In this document: piece by piece, positions 25,004 to 33,094 of the stretch
Layout of the letters: each line of letters opens with the position of its first letter
Position numbering within the stretch: the stretch's first letter is position 1
Assembly (NCBI RefSeq): GCF_029193885.1
Contig: NZ_JARFVB010000005.1
Coordinates: 1 to 64,000, forward strand
Length of the DNA stretch: 64,000 nt
Direction: 5' to 3'
Source: Flagellimonas yonaguniensis
GTDB lineage: Bacteria > Bacteroidota > Bacteroidia > Flavobacteriales > Flavobacteriaceae
Program-made: the position numbers and the translations under genes
Notes under the pieces: model-generated
The model's database searches: none
Seen by the model: the letters and a program-made list of their open reading frames with translations, nothing else
What the model was told of the DNA's origin: nothing

Positions 25004-27406
25004 TTAGTCCATGCAGTCCATCCCAATAGGCGAACCATCAGGGATTTTTTCAACAGGTATCAATTTAAATTCAGATGGTTCCTTCATGAAAGCATCAATT
25101 CTTTTTACCATTTCGACAGCTATGGCATTCTTACCATTGCTTAAAAGTTGTGTTTTTAGATTGTTCAATGCCTCATTGGCAATGGCATTTACCTGTGGAT
25201 GCACATCATCATGGGCTGCTAGGTTCATGAAATGATAAAGTACCCTAAAATTGATCGTATTCTGTACTTCTGCCTCGTAATCATCACGGTGTGATACATC
25301 AAAAGTGGCCTTGATGGCCTCATCCAGTACTTCTTTTAGCCCCAATTGTCCTTTGTCCAAGCTTTTTTGCTGGATTAATCGTGAGGCGCGTTGCGGATGT
25401 AGCAACAGTCCCAAGGTCATATCCGCAGCCGTTTCTGCAACGGAAAGTGCATCAAAACTCACTCCTGTTCGTCCCTGGAACGATTCCCTGGAACGACCAA
25501 ATCCAATGGCCCTCGGAGGAAAAAGGCTCAATTTATCCTTGGGAACGGCAATTACTTCGGCATCCAATGTTTTTAGTAAAGATGCCATAGCAGCTTCTTG
25601 GACTGCTTGATTTACAGGTTTTACGGAAGTTTGACCTCCATCTTTAACCGCATAATTGTAGTCCAGGCCACCAATGACCTTGGAGACTGCTTCAGTCTGG
25701 TATCTATGGAAGAAATACAGGGGCACAAACACATCTTCCAGTACAGAATAGGCCTCGCCTGTTTTAATATTGTCTATGGAAAAGTTTTCAATGGCCTTCT
25801 TTCGGATTTCCAACATTTCATCCAATTCTTGACTGGCGCTTTTGCCGTTATCCCACAAGTGGGCGAATGCATGCGCTCCTCCCGTAGGGCGAGCATCTTG
25901 GTCGGAAATATATCTTAATCCATCATCCTGGGCCTTTTTCAAAATGGCATTCAATGCAGCTTCTTCATCAGTTCCACTCGGAAAATCGGAATAAGCATAG
26001 GCCACGATCACCTTGTCCCACTCCCCTATTCCTGTATCGTACGCATTATTAAAAGTGATTTCACTGCCTTCCAACTCAAATTGCGGATGTGGATAGTCCA
26101 TCACAGAAGCCCTATTATTGGTACTGGCTGCAAAATTGTGGGCAAAACCGAGCGTATGCCCTATTTCGTGTGCAGAAAGCTGACGGATTCTTGCCAAGGC
26201 CAATTCCAACATGGGTTCATAATTATCATCTCTTTCGGCAAAAGGTTGATTCATAAGGGCTTGGGCAATCATAAAATCCTGACGAATTCGCAAACTTCCC
26301 AAACTTACATGACCTTTTAGAATCTCTCCTGTTCTTGGATCGGAAACACTGCTTCCGTAACTCCAGCCACGTGTGGAACGGTGCACCCATTGCACTACAT
26401 TGTAACGAATATCCAAGGGGTCGGCATCATCGGGCAGCATTTTCATTTGAAAGGCATTCTTATAGCCTGCCGCTTCAAACGCTTGATTCCACCATTTACC
26501 ACCATCCAATAGAGCGGAGCGTATGGGTTCCGGGGTTCCGTTGTCCAAATAATACACAATGGGCTCAACGGCTTCGCTCATTTCTGCGTTTGGGTCTTTC
26601 TTTTGTAAACGGTGTCTTCTAATGAATCTTTTTACCAATGATTCCTGTACAGGCGTGGCATAATCATAATAAGAGAAAGGATATCCTCCGCTACGTGGAT
26701 CAAATGATCTTTTTTCATAGTCATCATCGGGAAGTTCAATAAGTGAGTGGTGCTGAGCTACGGTTACCAAACTGGGAGTCGGTGTCACGGAACGAATCCA
26801 AGCACCTTGCGGTTCTCCTTTGAAGGTCAACGTAACATCAAACTCCACATTTTTGGGAAATGCCTTGGTACGGTCAAACGCCCACGCACTTTTGGATTTG
26901 TCCAGACTATACGAACCTTGCTTGGCCCTTTTCAATCGGTTGGAAACACCGTGGGCATCCCGCATCAAGAAGTCGGAAAAGTCGATCAAATAGCTTCCTT
27001 TGGACTCCTCGACAATCTCAAAGCCTTCCAGAATGGATTTGGCAAAGGCCTGCTCAACAGATTTACGTTCCAATTCATTATCTGTAATGGCTCGATATTG
27101 CAAGTTTGGCTGCATCAAAAGCAATTTTTTTCCCACTTTACGGAAAAACACCACCTGTTCGTTGCCCAACTGGCCACGGTCAAGACCAATATCATTACTC
27201 CCCACGCCACTACTCAGTGCGTAGACGTATAAAAATTCCTTCTCTAAATCATCTACTTGCAGATAGATTTTATCCGTGGAATCATCATAGAAAAAATCGA
27301 AATAGCCAGCAAACTTTTGAAAATCCTTGGCTTTTTCAAAAGTTTGGGCACCCATCGAGGCGCAAACAAAATAAAGCAAAGTGATGAGGGTAGCAGTGTT
27401 CTTCAT
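25004..27406 (-). CDS. Exported zinc-dependent metalloprotease (DUF5117/DUF5118 type)
   Basis: This 800-residue protein has a signal peptide (MKNTATLITLLYFVCASMGAQ). The zinc site is His413-Glu-Ile-Gly-His417, followed by TLGFAHN: the extended HExxHxxGxxH pattern of metzincins. The regions before and after match the large Bacteroidota 'zinc-dependent metalloprotease' group of 800-850 residues. It probably acts in the periplasm or outside the cell on proteins. ATG 27406 is chosen because the signal peptide begins there; the frame is open for 27 codons upstream but those residues are basic and unlike a signal. Confidence 0.88.
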   Translation of the reverse strand: MKNTATLITLLYFVCASMGAQTFEKAKDFQKFAGYFDFFYDDSTDKIYLQVDDLEKEFLYVYALSSGVGSNDIGLDRGQLGNEQVVFFRKVGKKLLLMQPNLQYRAITDNELERKSVEQAFAKSILEGFEIVEESKGSYLIDFSDFLMRDAHGVSNRLKRAKQGSYSLDKSKSAWAFDRTKAFPKNVEFDVTLTFKGEPQGAWIRSVTPTPSLVTVAQHHSLIELPDDDYEKRSFDPRSGGYPFSYYDYATPVQESLVKRFIRRHRLQKKDPNAEMSEAVEPIVYYLDNGTPEPIRSALLDGGKWWNQAFEAAGYKNAFQMKMLPDDADPLDIRYNVVQWVHRSTRGWSYGSSVSDPRTGEILKGHVSLGSLRIRQDFMIAQALMNQPFAERDDNYEPMLELALARIRQLSAHEIGHTLGFAHNFAASTNNRASVMDYPHPQFELEGSEITFNNAYDTGIGEWDKVIVAYAYSDFPSGTDEEAALNAILKKAQDDGLRYISDQDARPTGGAHAFAHLWDNGKSASQELDEMLEIRKKAIENFSIDNIKTGEAYSVLEDVFVPLYFFHRYQTEAVSKVIGGLDYNYAVKDGGQTSVKPVNQAVQEAAMASLLKTLDAEVIAVPKDKLSLFPPRAIGFGRSRESFQGRTGVSFDALSVAETAADMTLGLLLHPQRASRLIQQKSLDKGQLGLKEVLDEAIKATFDVSHRDDYEAEVQNTINFRVLYHFMNLAAHDDVHPQVNAIANEALNNLKTQLLSNGKNAIAVEMVKRIDAFMKEPSEFKLIPVEKIPDGSPIGMDCMD

Positions 27407-27601
27407 AATCTGGTTGATATGTTGCATTAAAATTATGGAAATCCTTTTAAATAACCCCTTGATAACTTTCCTTCTTGACAAAACCACAATTCCATAAAAT
27501 TCAAAGCCGATTTTTAAATATTCCTCGTTTCTGTATAGTGATTTTTAAATAATGTAAACCAATAAAGCCAAATGAATCACCTATATTAAAAGAAAAACTA
27601 T

Positions 27602-29068
27602 ATGGGTACAACTGAGGATAAATCCATCTTTTCCAGCTATGTGAAAAAAGATGGCCTGTTTGATGAAGTCTTCGACAAAAATGGAGATGTCAAATCCGTT
27701 TACCAGAAGCTTCTGGACTTATATGGTTCGAGAACAATCGATGATTACGTCAACCTGAACAATAAGGCCAAATCATCTTTTTTCAACCAAGGAATCACCT
27801 TTCAGGTATATGGTGATAAACAAAGTCAGGAAAAAATTTTTCCCTTTGATCTTTTCCCAAGAATCATCTCCACCGATGAATGGGAAATCATAGAACAGGG
27901 TGCCATACAAAGGAATATTGCCCTCAACCATTTTTTATGGGATGTATACCACGATAAAAAAATTGTAAAGGACAAAGTGGTGCCCATTGAGCTGTTGAGC
28001 TCCTCCCCTAACTACCTGCACCAAATGATGGGGATTGATCCACCTAATAAAATTTATAATCACATCTCTGGTACTGATATTATAAAGCATTCGGATGGCA
28101 ATTATTATGTATTGGAAGACAACATCCGTTGCCCTTCCGGCGTAAGCTATGTTATTTGTAACAGAACCGCTTTAAAGAGAGCCCTTTTTGGGGTTTTCAA
28201 TCATTACAAGACACACTCGGTGACCAATTATGCCGAAAACTTGTTGCACTTATTGGAAACGGCGAAACCGCCTGGAGTCGATATGCCCGTAACCGTTGTG
28301 ATTACCCCTGGGATGTTCAACTCGGCCTATTATGAGCACTCCTATCTGGCCAAGGCCATGGGCGTGGAATTAGTGGAAGGACGTGACCTATTTGTGGAAA
28401 ACGATTTTGTATATATGAAAACCACACAAGGTCCTGTCCGAGTGGATGTGGTATACCGAAGAATTGACGACCTTTTCCTTGACCCCATGGAGTTTAGTCC
28501 CGATTCTGCTTTGGGTGTACCTGGTATTTTCGCGGCCTATCGCAAGGGCAACGTTACCCTTGCCAATGCCCCAGGAACGGGTGTGGCTGACGATAAGGCC
28601 ATTTACACCTATATGCCCGAGATCATAAAATACTATTTGGACGAGGAACCCATTCTTAAAAATGTACACACCTACCATTGCAGTCGTCCCAAGGAATTGC
28701 AATATGTACTGGATAATATTAAGGACCTTGTTATAAAACCTGTGGATGAAGCGGGTGGATATGGTATTTCCATAGGAAATAGATTGACAAAGGAAGAAAT
28801 TGAACGCGTAAAATCAGAAGTCAAGGCCAATCCGCGTAAATATGTGGCACAACCCATTATGTCACTTTCCGTTCACCCAACTTATATAGATCAGAAGGAA
28901 TCCTTTGAACAACGTCATGTCGACTTGAGAACATTTACGGTGTTGGGAAAGGATGAACAGTTTGTATTAAAAGGAGGGCTTACCCGCGTAGCCCTGAAAG
29001 AAGGAAATTTAATCGTGAACTCCTCTCAAGGGGGCGGTTCCAAAGATACGTGGGTCCTAAAACAATAA
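27602..29068 (+). CDS. Circularly permuted ATP-grasp type 2 protein
   Basis: This 488-residue cytosolic protein belongs to the circularly permuted ATP-grasp family (formerly DUF404/DUF407). Marks are the block DGNYYVLEDNIRCPSGVSY, then GRDLFVENDFVYMKTTQGPVRVDVVYRRIDD, LVIKPVDEAGGYG (nucleotide-binding) and RHVDLRTFTVLG. ATP-grasp enzymes join a carboxylate and an amine. It is the first gene of a tight trio with an alpha-E protein (4 bases later) and a transglutaminase-like protein. That trio is widespread and has been predicted to make or modify a peptide; the product is unknown. Confidence 0.92.
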   Translation: MGTTEDKSIFSSYVKKDGLFDEVFDKNGDVKSVYQKLLDLYGSRTIDDYVNLNNKAKSSFFNQGITFQVYGDKQSQEKIFPFDLFPRIISTDEWEIIEQGAIQRNIALNHFLWDVYHDKKIVKDKVVPIELLSSSPNYLHQMMGIDPPNKIYNHISGTDIIKHSDGNYYVLEDNIRCPSGVSYVICNRTALKRALFGVFNHYKTHSVTNYAENLLHLLETAKPPGVDMPVTVVITPGMFNSAYYEHSYLAKAMGVELVEGRDLFVENDFVYMKTTQGPVRVDVVYRRIDDLFLDPMEFSPDSALGVPGIFAAYRKGNVTLANAPGTGVADDKAIYTYMPEIIKYYLDEEPILKNVHTYHCSRPKELQYVLDNIKDLVIKPVDEAGGYGISIGNRLTKEEIERVKSEVKANPRKYVAQPIMSLSVHPTYIDQKESFEQRHVDLRTFTVLGKDEQFVLKGGLTRVALKEGNLIVNSSQGGGSKDTWVLKQ

Positions 29069-29072
29069 CTAT

Positions 29073-30020
29073 ATGCTTGCAAGAGTTGCCAATAACCTAT
29101 TTTGGATGGGTAGATACATAGAACGTGCTGAACACATTGCTCGTTTTATGAACGTAAACTATTTTTCATCGCTGGATGCGCCCAACCAACTTTCCCAGTC
29201 ACGAAATTTTGTACTGCAATCTATGCTGTTCATGGTCGGAGATCCAGTGGCCGACCTCAATAAGGAACTGAACGAAGAGGAGGTTTTATATGATTTAGGA
29301 TTGAATCCCGAAAAGCCCTACTCCATTATAAGCAGTATAAAAATTGCAAGAGAAAACGCGAACAGTTCTCGTGATTTGATATCGACTGAGCTTTATGAAA
29401 GTTTGAACAAGTTTTATCACTTTGTGATGAATTACCCCACGGAAACCTATAAAAAAACCAACCTATATGATTTTACCATCAATATAACCGAAATCACTGC
29501 TGTGTTGAGAGGTAAAATCAGAGGTACGTTATTGCACGATGAAGTATATGCCATCATCATGATGGGAGTAAACATTGAAAGGGCCATTCAGATTACCCGT
29601 ATCATCAACACAAAATACAACGACGCCCTCATGGCCAAGGGAAGTTACAAAGATCCCATTGGAAACAGTTATGAATGGACCACCTTGTTAAAATGCGCGG
29701 AATCCTACGACATGATGAGGAGACTGTACAAGAAGACTCCCACTGGCACCTCTACCTTAGAATTTTTACTGCTGAATGGTAAATGTCCAAGATCATTCAT
29801 GAATTGTATCAATCAAGTGCACAAACATATTCTGGAAATTGACAAGAAGGTGGAGTATTCCCAAAGTTCAACAGCATTTTTAGTGGGAAAAGTCAAGGCC
29901 GAATTTCAATTTAAGCAGGTAGATGAAGTATTGGAGGATATCCAAGGAAACCTGAACATGATCCTTAACAAAATGTTCAAAATTAGCGAGAGTATGGAGA
30001 AAGAATTCTTCAACTACTGA
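29073..30020 (+). CDS. Alpha-E domain protein (DUF403)
   Basis: This 315-residue, almost wholly helical protein begins MLARVANNLFWMGRYIERAEHIARF, the standard alpha-E start. It contains the repeating helix pairs of the family. Its biochemical role is not established; it always accompanies circularly permuted ATP-grasp proteins and may scaffold or channel the substrate. It starts 4 bases after the ATP-grasp stop and ends 40 bases before the transglutaminase start, so the three are cotranscribed. Confidence 0.92.
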   Translation: MLARVANNLFWMGRYIERAEHIARFMNVNYFSSLDAPNQLSQSRNFVLQSMLFMVGDPVADLNKELNEEEVLYDLGLNPEKPYSIISSIKIARENANSSRDLISTELYESLNKFYHFVMNYPTETYKKTNLYDFTINITEITAVLRGKIRGTLLHDEVYAIIMMGVNIERAIQITRIINTKYNDALMAKGSYKDPIGNSYEWTTLLKCAESYDMMRRLYKKTPTGTSTLEFLLLNGKCPRSFMNCINQVHKHILEIDKKVEYSQSSTAFLVGKVKAEFQFKQVDEVLEDIQGNLNMILNKMFKISESMEKEFFNY

Positions 30021-30060
30021 TACTTTTTTGAGTAACTTGGCCGGATTGAAATTCACTCGA

Positions 30061-30918
30061 ATGCTGTATGAATATGAAATAGATTATGATACTCGAAACT
30101 CCTATGAAATGGGGCTTAACGAGGCGTTTTGGCAGTTTTTGGTCATTCCAGAAGAGAACGATACACAAGAGCTTACCTACTGGCATTTTGAGAACGATCT
30201 TGACGAAAAAAATAGCGTTTCTGAGAATGGATTGGGGTTTAAGACAGTGCAAGTACGCTCCAAAAAGGAGTTGGACCATATTAAGTTCAATGCGCACTTC
30301 AAACTTACCAAAAAAGAGATAAATCCATTCGATTTTGATTTGCCTTTGAATATCGAAGAAGAGCGGAAATTAGTGGATAGTTTGGATTTCAGGGTGGATC
30401 ACGAACCATACCTTAGAAAAACAAGGTTCACACAATTACTAGAAGAACATAAGTCCATTTACACCTTTGACCAAAAAAAATCAATTTTTGAAAACTTGAC
30501 GGAGCTCAATCACTGGGCGTATGGACATTTGTACTTTAAGACCGGGGTTACCGATGTAAATACCTCGTTGGACGAAATCATCGAAAACAGACATGGGGTT
30601 TGTCAGGATTTTACGCATCTATTTTGTGCCATAGCCAAACACCATGGGGTTCCAGCGAGATATGTCTCTGGATATTTACATCAAGGGCACGGTTTTTTTG
30701 GTGATTCGCAAATGCATGCTTGGGCCGAAGCCTTTGTACCCAATGTAGGTTGGATAGGGTTTGATCCCACCAACAACGTTTTGGCCAATTATAACCACAT
30801 AAAAGTCTGTCACGGAAAGGACTATACCGATTGTGCCCCTTTAAAAGGAGTCGTTTATACATTGGGTAAAAACGAAACAGAATATACTGTACAGGTAAAA
30901 GCTTCCCAACAACAATGA
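30061..30918 (+). CDS. Transglutaminase-like cysteine protease-fold protein
   Basis: This 285-residue protein has an N-terminal beta domain typical of bacterial transglutaminase-like proteins, then the catalytic domain. Cys181 (HGVCQDFTHLF), His219 (QMHAWAEAF) and the Asp of GFDPTN form the triad. There is no signal peptide. Family members work as peptidases or amidases. It closes the ATP-grasp/alpha-E operon and could cleave the peptide that the ATP-grasp enzyme makes. ATG 30061 is preferred over a TTG at 30028, since the conserved part begins LYEYEIDYDTRNSYE. Confidence 0.88.
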   Translation: MLYEYEIDYDTRNSYEMGLNEAFWQFLVIPEENDTQELTYWHFENDLDEKNSVSENGLGFKTVQVRSKKELDHIKFNAHFKLTKKEINPFDFDLPLNIEEERKLVDSLDFRVDHEPYLRKTRFTQLLEEHKSIYTFDQKKSIFENLTELNHWAYGHLYFKTGVTDVNTSLDEIIENRHGVCQDFTHLFCAIAKHHGVPARYVSGYLHQGHGFFGDSQMHAWAEAFVPNVGWIGFDPTNNVLANYNHIKVCHGKDYTDCAPLKGVVYTLGKNETEYTVQVKASQQQ

Positions 30919-30975
30919 AATACCTAAGGTATTCTGCAGAAAGAAACTTATTTTTACCCCAAATAAATACATTAC

Positions 30976-32077
30976 ATGATAACTACAGATCAGCAGAAAG
31001 ATCTTATTGAGCGCCTGGGTGCGTTAAGGAGGTATCTTTGACATTGATGCCAAACTTATTGAAATAGAGAACGAGGAGGAAAAAACCCTCGCTCCCGGTT
31101 TTTGGGACAATCCACAAGAAGCCCAAAAACAAATGCAATCCATCAAATCCAAAAAGAAATGGGTAGAAGACTTTGAAGAAGCCAAAACATTGATTGGCGA
31201 CCTTGAGGTGTTCCTGGAGTTTCAGCAAGCTGGTGAGGTTTCTGAAGAGGAAGTGACCAAGCAGTTTGACAAGGCCCAAGTGGCCATTGAAAAATTGGAG
31301 TTCCGCAACATGCTTTCGGACGAAGGTGATGAGCTTACCGCCGTACTTCAAATTACAGCTGGTGCCGGTGGCACCGAAAGTTGTGATTGGGCTTCCATGC
31401 TTATGCGGATGTACCTGATGTGGGCCGAAAAGAATGGTTACAAAGTAAAGGAACTCAATTATCAAGGGGGTGATGTGGCCGGGATCAAGACCGTTACCTT
31501 GGAAATCGAGGGGGAATATGCCTTTGGATGGCTCAAGGGTGAAAATGGGGTGCATCGTTTGGTGCGCATCTCCCCTTTTGACAGCAACGCGAAGAGACAC
31601 ACATCCTTTGCCTCGGTCTATGTGTATCCGTTAGTGGACGATAGTATCGAGATCGATGTAAATCCATCGGATATTGAGATAACCACTGCGAGATCTAGTG
31701 GTGCGGGGGGGCAAAATGTGAACAAGGTGGAAACCAAGGTCCAACTGGTACACAAACCCACGGGAATTCAAATATCGTGCTCTGATTCACGATCTCAACA
31801 CGACAACAGGGCCACGGCCATGAAAATGTTGAAGTCACAGTTGTACGAAATAGAACTTCGAAAAAAGCAAGAAGCCCGTGCTGAAATCGAATCTTCCAAA
31901 ATGAAGATTGAATGGGGGTCACAAATCCGTAATTACGTGATGCATCCTTATAAATTGGTGAAAGATGTACGGACAGGCGAGGAAACAGGAAACGTGGATG
32001 CTGTAATGGATGGCGATCTGGATGCATTTTTAAAAGCCTATCTGATGATGATGGGGCAAAAGGAAGAACAAGAGTAA
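30976..32077 (+). CDS. prfB: Peptide chain release factor 2, with programmed +1 frameshift
   Basis: RF2 ends translation at UGA and UAA. Frame 0 runs from ATG 30976 for 21 codons to an in-frame TGA at 31039-31041. The site is AGG AGG TAT CTT TGA C, with an internal Shine-Dalgarno-like AGGAGG (31027-31032) and the slippery CTT. A +1 shift onto GAC (31040) continues to the stop at 32077, giving 366 residues. The SPF tripeptide that reads the stop codon (RISPFDS) and GGQ ([16 protein letters not shown]) are present. The shift makes RF2 limit its own synthesis. The arsC-like gene follows 11 bases later. Confidence 0.95.
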
Positions 32078-32088
32078 AAGCATAGATC

Positions 32089-32430
32089 ATGATTAAAATA
32101 TACCATAACCCCCGATGCAGAAAATCAAGGGAAGGTTTGGCCATCTTGGAAAAATCGGGAAAAGAATTTGAAGTTGTGAAGTATCTAGATGATGTTCCGA
32201 GCAAAGAGGAATTGAAAACCTTGATCGAATATCTGGGCATATCCCCTATTGATTTGGTAAGAAAGACCGAAGCCATTTGGAAAGAAAAATTCAAGGGCAA
32301 AACCTTGACCGATGATGAAGTGATCACGGCCATGTCCGAAAATCCAAAATTGATAGAACGACCTATCATTGTCAACGGCAAAAAGGCTGTTGTGGGAAGA
32401 CCTCCTGAGAATATAGCCAACTTGCTATGA
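32089..32430 (+). CDS. ArsC/Spx-family reductase (arsenate reductase-like)
   Basis: This 113-residue cytosolic protein has the thioredoxin-like ArsC fold. The catalytic block is HNPRCRKSR with Cys10, followed by the arginine-bearing RPIIVNGKKAVVGRPPENI. Members reduce arsenate with glutathione/glutaredoxin, and some are Spx-like regulators without known substrate. A Cys at position 10 and a C-terminal Arg in ERPI favour the ArsC branch. No arsenite pump or ArsR regulator is nearby. It sits 11 bases after prfB, probably in one transcript. Confidence 0.85.
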   Translation: MIKIYHNPRCRKSREGLAILEKSGKEFEVVKYLDDVPSKEELKTLIEYLGISPIDLVRKTEAIWKEKFKGKTLTDDEVITAMSENPKLIERPIIVNGKKAVVGRPPENIANLL

Positions 32431-32498
32431 TTCTGATATCCAACTACATTTAACACCTGATAGGCCCTTAAATTAATCCTAAATAGTATCTTTATCCC

Positions 32499-32993
32499 AT
32501 GAAAAGTAAACAAACCTTATTCTATATAATTCTTTTTATTGGAGTATTGTTCATCAATGATATTTCAGCCCAATACGGTTATGGTTCTCCTTATGGATAT
32601 GGATCTCGCAGTATGTATGGCCGAGGACGAAGTGCTATTCCACAGGCAGGACCTACTGAAAGCACTAAAGAAGAAACTCCACCTACCGCCGAAGAAATTG
32701 TGGACGAACAAATGCCTTCCATTACAGAAGCAATAGGTTTAGACCCGTTTGAACAAGCCGTGGTTCGTACTTCATTGGTTCAATCCGTACAACAGCGTAT
32801 AGAGCTTCAAATTTTGGAGTTGGAGCCTCTTAAAATGAAGGAAGAGATCGAAAATATCAAACGACGCCAAGATGCCGAACTAAAGGCTGGTCTACCTGAA
32901 GAAAAGTACGAAGCCTTCATGGAACTCCAAGAAAATCAATTCAAAGCCAAAAAGAAAAAACAGAAGAAGAAAAAGAAGAAGAAAAAGGATTAA
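32499..32993 (+). CDS. Hypothetical exported protein with Tyr/Gly-rich start and poly-lysine tail
   Basis: This 164-residue protein has a signal peptide ending NDISAQ (about residue 24). The mature N-terminus is YGYGSPYGYGSRSMYGRGR; a helical, charged middle (residues 70-145, LDPFEQAVVRTSLVQSVQQRIELQ) follows, and the last 15 residues are nearly all lysine. Tyr/Gly repeats and poly-Lys suggest binding to nucleic acid, polysaccharide or a membrane surface, but no family is recognised. A TATCTTTA promoter-like octamer lies shortly upstream. It precedes the TonB-type receptor gene. Confidence 0.65.
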   Translation: MKSKQTLFYIILFIGVLFINDISAQYGYGSPYGYGSRSMYGRGRSAIPQAGPTESTKEETPPTAEEIVDEQMPSITEAIGLDPFEQAVVRTSLVQSVQQRIELQILELEPLKMKEEIENIKRRQDAELKAGLPEEKYEAFMELQENQFKAKKKKQKKKKKKKKD

Positions 32994-33094
32994 CAATTCT
33001 TTAAGGTCATTCACAGGTTCATTTACGTTGTTGGGGGATTTATATTTCGTGCCCTCCTTTTTTACTCCAATTTTTGCAGCGTAAAAATCAAACT

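Noticed and set aside
30976..31041. prfB as a pseudogene because of the early TGA
   Set aside because: The context AGGAGG TAT CTT TGA C is the known autoregulatory frameshift site of RF2.
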